The translations under genes were made by a program, and so were the position numbers. A DNA stretch of 15,639 bases from Bacteroidales bacterium UBA1714 (GTDB taxonomy: Bacteria; Bacteroidota; Bacteroidia; Bacteroidales; Paludibacteraceae), in NCBI GenBank assembly GCA_002317295.1, contig DCIY01000031.1, positions 1 to 15,639 on the forward strand, given 5' to 3'. Below, piece by piece: positions 5,860 to 12,775 of the stretch. Positions within the stretch are counted from its first letter, which is position 1, and every line of letters begins with the position of its first letter. The notes below the pieces were generated by a model that saw only the letters and a program-made list of their open reading frames with translations, was not told where the DNA came from and ran no database searches.

Positions 5860-7223
5860 ACTTCGTCAATTACTTTTTGAGCGACGGCATTGGCTTCTTC
5901 CATGGTCGCTGCTTCGGAATAAACGCGTATAATGGGTTCTGTATTCGATTTGCGCAAGTGCACCCAACCGTCGGCAAAATCAATCTTGACACCATCGATG
6001 TCATTGATTCGTTCGTTTTGATACACCTGTTTGACATGGGCGAGGATAGCATCCACATCCATATCGGGACGGAGGTCAATGCGGTTTTTGGAGATGCAGT
6101 AGTTGGGGAAGGTCTTTCTCAGTTCGCTGACTGTCATCGTTTCATGGGCCAAACGGCTGAGGAAGAGGGCGATACCGACCAGAGCGTCCCGGCCGTAGTG
6201 GCATTCGGGATAGATGACGCCACCATTGCCTTCGCCACCGATGACGGCACCAAACTGACGCATGAGGGTTGTCACATTGACTTCGCCTACGGCGCTGGCC
6301 TTGTATTCGCCACCATGTAAGCGAGTGATGTCGCTTAATGCACGGGTGGAAGACATGTTGCTAACCGTATTACCGGGGGTCTGGCTCAGGACATAATCGG
6401 CCACGCTGACCAGGGTATATTCCTCACCAAACATGTCACCGTTTTCGCAGATAATCGCCAGACGGTCTACATCGGGGTCTACGACAAAACCGACATCGGC
6501 CTTACCGGATTTGAGCAAGTCGGATATTTGGGTCAGATGCTGAGGCAGCGGTTCGGGATTGTGCGCAAAATGGCCGGTGGGTTCGCAGTTGAGTTGGATG
6601 ATATTTTGGACACCCAATGCTCGCAGAATGGCCGGAATGGCAATGCCTCCTACGGAGTTGACGCAGTCAATGGCTACGGTAAAGTTGCGTTTGGCAATGG
6701 CTTCACGGTCCACCAGTTTGAGGTTGAGTACCTGCTCGATATGATAGGGCAGGTAGTCCTTGTGGGCCATATGACCCAGGTTATCCACCTCGGCAAATTC
6801 AAAAGCCTGGTCATTGGCAATCTTTAATACCTCTTTACCTTCGGCATCGGTTAAGAACTCGCCATTGGCATTGAGTAATTTGAGGGCATTCCATTGTTTG
6901 GGGTTATGGCTGGCGGTGAGGATGATGCCACCGGCTGCTTTTTCGCCGATGACGGCCAGTTCGGTGGTGGGTGTGGAGGCCAAACCGATGTTGACCACAT
7001 CAAAACCCATACCCATGAGGGTGCCACATACGATAGGTTCCACCATGTGTCCGCTCAAACGGGCATCACGGCCTACGACTACTTTGTTGTTGTCAGGCAT
7101 TTGTGCACGACGTTGGGTGGCATAGGCGGCCGTAAAACGCACAATATCCACCGGAGTCAGACCTTCACCCACCGGTCCACCGATGGTGCCACGAATACCG
7201 GAAATACTTTTTACTAAACTCAT
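5847..7223 (-). CDS. glmM: Phosphoglucosamine mutase GlmM
   Basis: A 458-residue alpha-D-phosphohexomutase. It converts glucosamine-6-phosphate to glucosamine-1-phosphate for UDP-GlcNAc, the precursor of peptidoglycan and lipid A. The catalytic phosphoserine is Ser105 in LTASHNP; the magnesium loop is DPDVDR (249-254); the sugar-binding loop is GEGNGG; and the C-terminal phosphate-binding loop is RKSNTEPIIRVYSEA. N-terminal SGIRGTIGG is also typical. GlmM is the best fit by context (envelope genes, lpxB) and by the form it usually takes in Bacteroidota; a phosphomannomutase specificity cannot be fully excluded by eye. It starts 26 nt after the lipoprotein upstream, behind an A-rich leader, and overlaps surE by 13 nt. 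Confidence 0.93.
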   Translation of the reverse strand: MSLVKSISGIRGTIGGPVGEGLTPVDIVRFTAAYATQRRAQMPDNNKVVVGRDARLSGHMVEPIVCGTLMGMGFDVVNIGLASTPTTELAVIGEKAAGGIILTASHNPKQWNALKLLNANGEFLTDAEGKEVLKIANDQAFEFAEVDNLGHMAHKDYLPYHIEQVLNLKLVDREAIAKRNFTVAIDCVNSVGGIAIPAILRALGVQNIIQLNCEPTGHFAHNPEPLPQHLTQISDLLKSGKADVGFVVDPDVDRLAIICENGDMFGEEYTLVSVADYVLSQTPGNTVSNMSSTRALSDITRLHGGEYKASAVGEVNVTTLMRQFGAVIGGEGNGGVIYPECHYGRDALVGIALFLSRLAHETMTVSELRKTFPNYCISKNRIDLRPDMDVDAILAHVKQVYQNERINDIDGVKIDFADGWVHLRKSNTEPIIRVYSEAATMEEANAVAQKVIDEVWKS

Positions 7224-7237
7224 ATTATTTGTGTTTT
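7224..7237 (-). promoter_or_regulatory. A-rich translation leader of glmM
   Basis: On the minus strand, AAAACACAAATAAT directly abuts the glmM ATG. The identical 14-mer occurs on the plus strand at 10460-10473, before the outer-membrane protein start at 10480. It is probably a translation-initiation element of the A-rich kind found in Bacteroidota. Confidence 0.4.
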
Positions 7238-7249
7238 AAAATTTTGTAC

Positions 7250-7786
7250 TCAAAAACGCTTGATCTTAATGGACATATCGTAACCATAGGGGGTTACATT
7301 GGTGTTGGCGGTTGAACTGCCCAATTTGCTGGGGCAAATAAACTTGCACTCGGACCCGCTGTACTTCATCAGTCCCACGATGATATGCCAAGCCGTGGGG
7401 ACACCGGTGGAAGTATCGTAGTAACGAAACTCAACCGGATTGGTGGAATCTTCGGTCGTCCAGAAACTGATGGTATCGGGGTAGGTGGTCAGGGTGTACT
7501 CGCGGTAACGAAGTACAATGGTGTTGTAGGTGTCAATGGGGGTGGAGGTAGTGTCTCCCAGGGACACCATGTGGTAGTAAAGGTTGTCATACCCCTCTAC
7601 GGAACAATAGATTTTTTCTCCCCAATCGGCAGGTACTTCATCGACAATCTGTATACCTTCCCGTTTGATGTAGTCCTGAATCAACTCTTTCTCTTTGGCC
7701 AACAGGTCCGAATACGTGGTGGCTGATTCGCAACTGCTCATCACCACGGCCAACACAGCCAATACATATATAACGCTTTTCTTCAT
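7250..7786 (-). CDS. DUF4827-like lipoprotein with an FKBP-type fold
   Basis: A 178-residue predicted lipoprotein. The signal peptide MKKSVIYVLAVLAVVMSSC ends in a lipobox with Cys19. I placed the start at the ATG at 7786 because it begins a perfect signal peptide; an in-frame start 12 codons upstream would put odd polar residues before it and overlap the preceding gene. The remainder resembles the Bacteroidota DUF4827 family. The C-terminal pattern (a helix AWHIIVGLMKYSGSECKFICPSKLG, then a strand ending in SIKIKRF) follows the end of an FKBP domain, but the catalytic pocket residues are not obvious. It probably sits on the inner or outer membrane facing the periplasm and may act as a folding factor or only as a binding domain. 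It is cotranscribed with the FKBP-like gene before it and glmM after it. Confidence 0.8.
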   Translation of the reverse strand: MKKSVIYVLAVLAVVMSSCESATTYSDLLAKEKELIQDYIKREGIQIVDEVPADWGEKIYCSVEGYDNLYYHMVSLGDTTSTPIDTYNTIVLRYREYTLTTYPDTISFWTTEDSTNPVEFRYYDTSTGVPTAWHIIVGLMKYSGSECKFICPSKLGSSTANTNVTPYGYDMSIKIKRF

Positions 7787-7788
7787 AA

Positions 7789-7817
7789 TCATCAATTCAT
7801 CAATAGGGCTTTGCCCG
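7789..7817 (-). repeat. Copy of the CGGGCAAAGCCCTA hairpin core next to tandem 8-mers
   Basis: On the minus strand, immediately after the stop of the FKBP-like gene, comes CGGGCAAAGCCCTA (7804-7817). It is followed by two tandem copies of ATTGATGA (7789-7804, sharing the terminal bases) and then the ATG of the next lipoprotein. The same 14-mer occurs at 13351-13364, 14066-14079 and 14127-14140 on the plus strand. GGGC-AAA-GCCC can form a short hairpin. Here it forms the whole spacer between two operon genes. Confidence 0.7.
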
Positions 7818-7818
7818 A

Positions 7819-8340
7819 TCAATAGTCCGCCAGGACGATCAATCTAATCGCCAGATTAGCATATCCGGGTACGTTTTGATTTCCCGTGACCCCATACCCG
7901 AGATACCACGGCACCAGCAGCAGGACGCTATCCCCCCGGTGCAGCATGGGCAATGCTTGAGTGAGTGCCGGCAGGGTATTCCACTGACCCACCTGAATGG
8001 ATTCTTTCACATCCTGTAACAGGACAGAGTCCAATGTATATACCTGCCAATGAATGGTGGCATGTTCGCCATTTTGCAGTCCTGTTTCGATATCATGCAG
8101 TCCCTGTATCCAATAGCCACTTTCCTCCCGAGTCATTTGGGGCGACGCCGTTCGGGTTAATGCCTCATCCGCTTCCTCTCGCATGCGTTCGTTCAGTTGG
8201 ATCATTCCCAGCAAGGCGCTGTCCACCTGCGTGGTGGCGTATCCTGCTCCGCTGCGATAGGACGGCCGTTGTGGGGCGGTAGGCTGACAGGCGGATAGGA
8301 CGAAGCTGATGCTCAATAGCAAAACCCAGGGCTGGCGCAT
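7819..8340 (-). CDS. FKBP-type peptidyl-prolyl isomerase-like lipoprotein
   Basis: A 173-residue predicted lipoprotein. The signal peptide MRQPWVLLLSISFVLSAC has its lipobox Cys at 18, followed by a Pro/Ser-rich linker and a helical region (about 40-80). The C-terminal half fits an FKBP domain: LDSVLLQD corresponds to the usual strand around DG.xxDS, then a helix ALTQALPMLHRGDS, the strand VLLLVPWYLGYG (the family's LxIPxxLAYG), and the closing strand NLAIRLIVL. It resembles the Bacteroidota FKBP/GldI-like lipoproteins that assist folding of exported proteins. Whether it is catalytically active cannot be judged by eye. It starts 3 nt after rfbA ends and lies 32 nt ahead of the next lipoprotein. 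Confidence 0.82.
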   Translation of the reverse strand: MRQPWVLLLSISFVLSACQPTAPQRPSYRSGAGYATTQVDSALLGMIQLNERMREEADEALTRTASPQMTREESGYWIQGLHDIETGLQNGEHATIHWQVYTLDSVLLQDVKESIQVGQWNTLPALTQALPMLHRGDSVLLLVPWYLGYGVTGNQNVPGYANLAIRLIVLADY

Positions 8341-8343
8341 GGT

Positions 8344-9216
8344 TTATTTGGCCAAATGTTCCAAATAGCGGCCGTAGGCCGTTTTGATATCCTTACCCAA
8401 TGCGCGCAGTTGATCGGAGGTGATCCAACCATTTCTCCAGGCGATTTCTTCAATGCAGGCCACATAAAATCCCTGCCGGTTTTGAATGGTGGCAATAAAA
8501 TTGCCTGCATCCAACAGGCTGTCGCAGTTACCGGTGTCCAACCATGCAAATCCCCGTCCAAAGAGCTTGACCTGCAAGGTACCTTCTTCCAGGTAGACGC
8601 GGTTGAGGTCCGTTATCTCATATTCGCCGCGGGCGGAGGGCTTCAGGGCGGCTGCTTTGTCGCAAACCGTACTGTCGTAGAAGTACAGTCCCGGAATGGC
8701 ATAATTGCTCTTGGGTTGTTTGGGTTTCTCTTCCAGACTGAGCACTTTGCCATCGGCATCGAACTCGACGACGCCATAGATAGAGGGATCCTGTACCTCA
8801 AATCCGAAGATGCAGGCACCGTGGTTGCGTTTGTCGGTTTGTTCTACCGCCTCGTGCAACATCTTGCTGAATCCCTGTCCATAGAACAGGTTATCGCCCA
8901 GAATCAGGCAACCGGGTTCGCCGTTCAAAAACTCCTTACCCAGCACAAATGCCTGAGCCAAACCGTTGGGCACCAGTTGCACCTTGTACTCCAGATGCAT
9001 GCCTATGCGGCTGCCATCGCCCAACAGGTCCTCAAACATGGGGAGGTCTCGTGGGGTGGAGATAATCAGTACTTCTCGTATGCCGGCCAGCATGAGACTG
9101 GACAGTGGGTAGTAAATCATTGGTTTGTCATACACCGGCATGATTTGTTTACTGATGGCTTTGGACAGCGGGTATAAACGGGTGGCGCTTCCGCCTGCTA
9201 AAATGATTCCTTTCAT
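8344..9216 (-). CDS. rfbA: Glucose-1-phosphate thymidylyltransferase RfbA
   Basis: A 290-residue sugar nucleotidyltransferase making dTDP-glucose from dTTP and glucose-1-phosphate, the first step of dTDP-rhamnose and related sugars. Key blocks: the nucleotide-binding GGSATRLYP (8-16), KQIMPVYDKPMIYYPLSSLM, the metal-binding LGDN (Asp108), LEEKPKQPKSNYAIPGLYFYD, GEYEITDLNRVYL and WLDTGN (Asp227). Length is standard. The glycine usual at residue 11 (GGSGTRLYP) is alanine here, a mild change. It is the first gene of the minus-strand operon, behind the divergent promoter region. The partner genes rfbB, rfbC and rfbD are not in the window, so the rhamnose pathway must be completed elsewhere. Confidence 0.95.
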   Translation of the reverse strand: MKGIILAGGSATRLYPLSKAISKQIMPVYDKPMIYYPLSSLMLAGIREVLIISTPRDLPMFEDLLGDGSRIGMHLEYKVQLVPNGLAQAFVLGKEFLNGEPGCLILGDNLFYGQGFSKMLHEAVEQTDKRNHGACIFGFEVQDPSIYGVVEFDADGKVLSLEEKPKQPKSNYAIPGLYFYDSTVCDKAAALKPSARGEYEITDLNRVYLEEGTLQVKLFGRGFAWLDTGNCDSLLDAGNFIATIQNRQGFYVACIEEIAWRNGWITSDQLRALGKDIKTAYGRYLEHLAK

Positions 9217-9249
9217 ATCTGTACACTATTTTTGCATTATTTTGCGCTG

Positions 9250-9257
9250 CAAAATTA
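9250..9257 (-). promoter_or_regulatory. -7 box of the rfbA-lpxB operon promoter
   Basis: On the minus strand this reads TAATTTTG, followed by CAGCGC, as at the promoters at 707-714 and 1334-1341. It lies about 34 nt upstream of the rfbA start. The -33 position (about 9278-9281) reads CTTG on the minus strand instead of TTTG. It is the only good promoter candidate for the seven-gene operon. Confidence 0.5.
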
Positions 9258-9336
9258 CGATTTTTTGAGCATATATGCAAGAGTTGGCGCGAAATTCGTT
9301 ATAAATAGTAAATAATTTATAAAAATGCGGGTTATT

Positions 9337-9368
9337 TTTGCAGGAGTCAAGTTTTTTGTGTATCTTTG
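9337..9368 (+). promoter_or_regulatory. Bacteroidota-type promoter of thiL
   Basis: TTTG at 9337-9340 and TATCTTTG at 9361-9368 match both boxes, with 20 bp between. Transcription should start near 9375, leaving a leader of only about a dozen bases before the thiL ATG at 9388. There is therefore no room for a TPP riboswitch, even though thiL is a thiamine gene. Confidence 0.75.
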
Positions 9369-9387
9369 CACGTTAAAATGAATTATT

Positions 9388-10446
9388 ATGCCTAAAACGG
9401 ATATTTCAACCTTGGGGGAGTTTGGTCTGATTAAGCATCTGACCAGGGATCTGCCCTTGCAGCAACCCTCTACCTGCAAAGGGGTGGGAGATGATGCTGC
9501 GGTCATGAATTTTGCTTCGGCCAAGCTCAAAGAGATGGGAGTTACCTCGCCTCGCGTGCTGGTGACGACGGATTTGTTGTTGGAGGGGGTGCATTTCAAT
9601 TTGGAGTATGTGCCGCTCAAGCACCTGGGATACAAGGCTGCGGTGGTCAATTTCTCCGATATCTATGCGATGTTTGGTACTCCGACTCAGATCACGGTCA
9701 GTTTGGGCGTTTCGGCGCGGTTTGGTGTGGAAGATTTAGAGGAGTTGTACGCGGGTATCCGTTTGGCGTGCGAGCGCTACGGGGTGGATTTGGTAGGTGG
9801 TGATACGAGTGCGAGTATGACGGGGCTGAGTATATCGATTACCTGCATCGGCGTGGCCAGTGACAAGGAGATTGTGTATCGCAACGGCGCCAAGGAGAAT
9901 GATTTGATTTGCGTTACCGGCAATTTGGGAACGGCGTATATGGGATTGCAGTTGTTGGAGCGGGAGCGTATTGCGGGCAAGGAAGAGGCTCGAGGCGGGG
10001 AGATTAAGGCGTTTGAGGGTCGTGAGTATCTGTTGGAACGACAGCTCAAACCCGAAGCGCGTCGGGATGTGATTGAGGCTTTGCGCAAGGCGGGTATTCG
10101 TCCGACGGCCATGATGGATATATCGGATGGATTGTCCAGTGAGCTGATGCATATCTGTGAGCAGTCGAATGTGGGTTGCTCGATCTTTGAAGACAAGATA
10201 CCCATTGATTATCAGGCGGCTGTAGTGGCAGAGGAAATGAACCTCAATATTGTGACCTGTGCGTTGAATGGTGGGGAAGACTATGAGTTGTTATTCACGT
10301 GTCCGTTAAGTGATTATGAGAAACTGATTCCGCTGGATGATGTGTATCTGATAGGTCACACGACCAAGGCGGAGTATGGACTGAATCTGGTGGGGAGAAA
10401 TGGGGAAGAGTTGCCGCTCAAGGCGCAAGGTTGGACGGCTTTTTAA
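9388..10446 (+). CDS. thiL: Thiamine-monophosphate kinase ThiL
   Basis: A 352-residue enzyme of the PurM/ThiL fold that phosphorylates thiamine monophosphate to thiamine diphosphate, the active cofactor. Blocks: the nucleotide/metal motif GVGDDAAV (32-39), TTDLLLEGVHF (60-70), the metal site NFSDIYAM (88-95, usually NLSDIAAM), LVGGDTS (about 135-141), MDISDGLSSEL (from about 243) and NGGEDYELLFT (from about 294). Length is within the family range. A perfect promoter lies just upstream and there is no riboswitch in the short leader. It is the first gene of a plus-strand run that otherwise concerns the envelope and RNA modification, so the grouping is probably not functional. Confidence 0.95.
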   Translation: MPKTDISTLGEFGLIKHLTRDLPLQQPSTCKGVGDDAAVMNFASAKLKEMGVTSPRVLVTTDLLLEGVHFNLEYVPLKHLGYKAAVVNFSDIYAMFGTPTQITVSLGVSARFGVEDLEELYAGIRLACERYGVDLVGGDTSASMTGLSISITCIGVASDKEIVYRNGAKENDLICVTGNLGTAYMGLQLLERERIAGKEEARGGEIKAFEGREYLLERQLKPEARRDVIEALRKAGIRPTAMMDISDGLSSELMHICEQSNVGCSIFEDKIPIDYQAAVVAEEMNLNIVTCALNGGEDYELLFTCPLSDYEKLIPLDDVYLIGHTTKAEYGLNLVGRNGEELPLKAQGWTAF

Positions 10447-10451
10447 GGAAA

Positions 10452-10473
10452 ATAAACTAAAAACACAAATAAT
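10452..10473 (+). promoter_or_regulatory. A-rich translation leader of the outer-membrane protein gene
   Basis: This segment contains two 14-mers shared with other leaders in the window: ATAAACTAAAAACA (10452-10465, as at 743-756) and AAAACACAAATAAT (10460-10473, as in the glmM leader). It ends 6 nt before the ATG at 10480. There is no Shine-Dalgarno site, so these A-rich words likely drive initiation. Confidence 0.45.
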
Positions 10474-10479
10474 CATCGT

Positions 10480-11103
10480 ATGAAAACAAAAACTTTCTTT
10501 TTGCTGACTTTGCTCCTGATTCCTGTATTTGTTATGGCGGAGAGTATGGAGAAATGTGAACCTTCGTTGTATATGGCAGTGGGTGCCGGTGCCACCAAGA
10601 TTGATGGCCGTTGGACCAGTGAGGCCAATTTGGAAACGGACTTTGGTGTCATGTTCCGTACGGGTCATGCCTTGTATCTGGGATTCCAATTCCAAAAACT
10701 CAGTCGTACTCCGCACCGTGAGGGCACTCAGATTGTGGATAAGGATCACCGCACCAGTCGTACGAACTTCCCTGTCTATCTGATGTATCAATACCGTGTA
10801 TTTGGTTGGAACAAGGGCATGCAGGATGCGCATCGTGTATCCCCGTATGTAGGTGTAAAAGCCGGTTGGAACTTTATTCAGGACGTGTATATCAGCGAGG
10901 TCGTTTCCCTACAGAATGTGGATGAGTTAAAGAATAATTACTTTGCCACTCCGTTGGTGGGTTTTGATTTTCGTTGCGCCGAATATTTCACGATTGGTTT
11001 GACGGTAGAGTGTGAGATTTCCCGTCGTTATCGTTGGGATGTGGATGGCAATGCGGATGGCAGTTGGTTCAAGCCCCGCGCCGTATTGGCATTCCGATTC
11101 TAG
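10480..11103 (+). CDS. Outer-membrane beta-barrel protein, function unknown
   Basis: A 207-residue exported protein. The signal peptide MKTKTFFLLTLLLIPVFVMA is probably cleaved after Ala20. The mature part has alternating amphipathic strands (LYMAVGAGA, LYLGFQFQKL, FPVYLMYQYRVFG, VSPYVGVKAGW, TPLVGFDFRCAEYFTIGLTVEC) and ends in the aromatic strand RAVLAFRF, the usual C-terminal signal for outer-membrane insertion. This fits a small barrel of about eight strands, of the OmpA/OmpW-like 'outer membrane beta-barrel domain' type common in Bacteroidota. No ligand or enzymatic role can be read from it. It lies 33 nt after thiL and 22 nt before a glycosyltransferase, so it is probably cotranscribed. 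Confidence 0.82.
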   Translation: MKTKTFFLLTLLLIPVFVMAESMEKCEPSLYMAVGAGATKIDGRWTSEANLETDFGVMFRTGHALYLGFQFQKLSRTPHREGTQIVDKDHRTSRTNFPVYLMYQYRVFGWNKGMQDAHRVSPYVGVKAGWNFIQDVYISEVVSLQNVDELKNNYFATPLVGFDFRCAEYFTIGLTVECEISRRYRWDVDGNADGSWFKPRAVLAFRF

Positions 11104-11125
11104 AAATCCGTTTAGTTGAAGAAGG

Positions 11126-12244
11126 ATGAAGATTGTTATTGTAGGCACGGCATATCCTTATCGAGGAGGTTTGGCGACGTTTAATGAGCGTCTGGCTCGT
11201 CAGTTCCAAACCGAAGGGCATGAGGTGGAAATATGGACCTTTACGTTGCAGTATCCTTCCTTCTTGTTTCCGGGCAAAACGCAATATTCGAGTGAGCAAC
11301 CGCCACAAGATTTGTCCATTGTGCGCAAGGTGCACTCGATGTGCCCGTGGAACTGGTGGCGTGTAGGTCGGCAGTTGCAGAAGATGAAACCCGATCGGGT
11401 CATTTGTTGCTATTGGATGGCGTTTTTTGCTCCTGCGTTTGGGATGATCAGTCGTGTGGCCAAACGCAATGGTGTGACGCGTTGTGTGGCGTTGGTGCAC
11501 AATATGTTTGGGCATGAAAAATCGGTATTGGATAAAGTGTTTGCGCCTTATTTTGTACACAGTCAGGATGCGTTTGTGGCCTTGAGTGATGCGGTGGTGC
11601 AACAGATTCATACCTTGAGCGCTTGTCCCGCTGTAGCTTCTCCGCATCCGATATATGATCATTACGGCGAACGCATGACCAAGGCGCAGGCTTGTGAGGC
11701 ATTGTCGTTGCCGGAAGATAAAGACTATATGCTGTTCTTTGGTTTGGTGCGTGCCTACAAAGGACTGGATTGGTTGTTGGATGCCATAGGGCAGGTGAAA
11801 GATCGATTACCCAATTTGCAATTGCTGGTAGTCGGCGAGTTTTATGAAGATGAGCAACGTTATCGTCAGCAGATTACGGATTTGGGATTGGAAGAGAGGG
11901 TGAGGGTGATGAACGCGTTTGTTCCGGATGGCGATTTGCGCAAGTATTTTGGAGCGGCGGATCTGATTGTGCAACCCTATAAGTCTGCTACGCAGAGCGG
12001 GGTAACTCAGGTAGCGTTTCATTTTGAGAAACCGATGCTGGTCACTCGTGTGGGTGGATTGGGAGAGATTGTGCATGATGGAAAAATGGGTTATGCGGTA
12101 GAACCGAACACGGAGGCGATTGCGCAGGCGATGGTGGATTACTTTGAGAACCAGCGTCAGGAATCCTTTACGCAGTATTTGCGGAAAGAAAAACAAAAAT
12201 ATGCCTGGGATAAGATGACTCGGGCTTTTGAACAAATACTTTAA
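11126..12244 (+). CDS. GT4-family glycosyltransferase
   Basis: A 372-residue GT-B enzyme. The N-terminal domain starts MKIVIVGTAYPYRGGLATFN, with the acceptor-side glycine-rich loop. The C-terminal domain has the typical strand YMLFFGLVRAYKGLDWLLDA (about 205-224) and LLVVGEFYE, then the nucleotide-sugar site around SATQSGVTQVAFHF (287-300), KPMLVTRVGGLGEIV. The usual GT4 E-x7-E pair is replaced by Q and F here, as I recall for the Bacteroidota subfamily with the SGVTQ motif. Donor and acceptor are unknown. The likely role is transfer of a sugar to LPS, a surface glycan or a lipid carrier on the cytoplasmic side. It lies 12 nt ahead of the HAD phosphatase, which suggests a shared glycan pathway. 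Confidence 0.88.
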   Translation: MKIVIVGTAYPYRGGLATFNERLARQFQTEGHEVEIWTFTLQYPSFLFPGKTQYSSEQPPQDLSIVRKVHSMCPWNWWRVGRQLQKMKPDRVICCYWMAFFAPAFGMISRVAKRNGVTRCVALVHNMFGHEKSVLDKVFAPYFVHSQDAFVALSDAVVQQIHTLSACPAVASPHPIYDHYGERMTKAQACEALSLPEDKDYMLFFGLVRAYKGLDWLLDAIGQVKDRLPNLQLLVVGEFYEDEQRYRQQITDLGLEERVRVMNAFVPDGDLRKYFGAADLIVQPYKSATQSGVTQVAFHFEKPMLVTRVGGLGEIVHDGKMGYAVEPNTEAIAQAMVDYFENQRQESFTQYLRKEKQKYAWDKMTRAFEQIL

Positions 12245-12256
12245 GAAACGAATGGG

Positions 12257-12775
12257 ATGAAGAATATCAAACTTTTTTTGACGGATGTGGATGGCTGTTT
12301 GACCGATGGGGGCATGTACTATGGTGAAACGGGAGAAGAGATGAAGCGGTTCTGCGTGTACGATGGTATGGGAATGGTGTTGTTGCGTAAGGCCGGTATT
12401 CCCTGCGGAATCATCACAAGCGAAACGTCGGTGATTGTCAAAAAACGTGCAGAGCGATTGAAGTTGGACTATCTGTTCATGGGCGTAGGCCGTCAGTTGG
12501 ACGATATGAAACAAACCAAATTGGAGGTTTGTCAGCAACTGTGTCAGGAACTGGGTATCTCGATGAAGGAAGTTTGTTATGTAGGGGATGATGTGAACGA
12601 TTTGGATATCCTGGCCGCAGTGGGTTATCCCGCTTGTCCGATGAATGCCAGACCGCAGGTAAAGGCTATTCCGGGCATGATGGTATTGGAGCAGGAAGGT
12701 GGTCATGGAGCAGTACGCGAGTTGTGTGATCGCATCCTGGCGGCCAAGGAGCAGAATACAGAACATTATTTTTGA
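12257..12775 (+). CDS. KdsC/KDN9P-phosphatase-like HAD hydrolase
   Basis: A 172-residue cap-less (C0) HAD phosphatase of the family containing KDO-8-phosphate (KdsC) and KDN-9-phosphate phosphatases. Motif I is DVDGCLTD (nucleophile Asp10, Asp12), motif II ends in Thr54 of GIITSETS, the motif III Lys is probably Lys85 or Lys88, and motif IV is GDDVND (110-115). Such enzymes form tetramers and release phosphate from eight- or nine-carbon sugar acids. The segment after motif II, TSETSVIVKKRAERLKLDYLF, has Glu56 where, from memory, the KDN-9-phosphate enzyme of Bacteroides has a glutamate and KdsC has arginine; this leans towards a nonulosonate-type substrate. The spacer 76-90 is several residues longer than in those homologues. 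Specificity is unproven. It directly abuts the rRNA methyltransferase gene. Confidence 0.82.
   Translation: MKNIKLFLTDVDGCLTDGGMYYGETGEEMKRFCVYDGMGMVLLRKAGIPCGIITSETSVIVKKRAERLKLDYLFMGVGRQLDDMKQTKLEVCQQLCQELGISMKEVCYVGDDVNDLDILAAVGYPACPMNARPQVKAIPGMMVLEQEGGHGAVRELCDRILAAKEQNTEHYF

Noticed and set aside
8356..9177. A 273-codon plus-strand frame opposite rfbA
   Set aside because: It is the antisense shadow of a clear RfbA protein, with no recognisable motif and no promoter or leader.
9369..9387. TPP riboswitch before thiL
   Set aside because: The promoter places the transcript start within about a dozen bases of the ATG, leaving no room, and no conserved thi-box sequence is present.
12257..12775. 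Naming the HAD phosphatase kdsC
   Set aside because: Family membership is clear, but the residue after motif II and the insertion differ from KdsC, so a gene symbol would overstate what is known.
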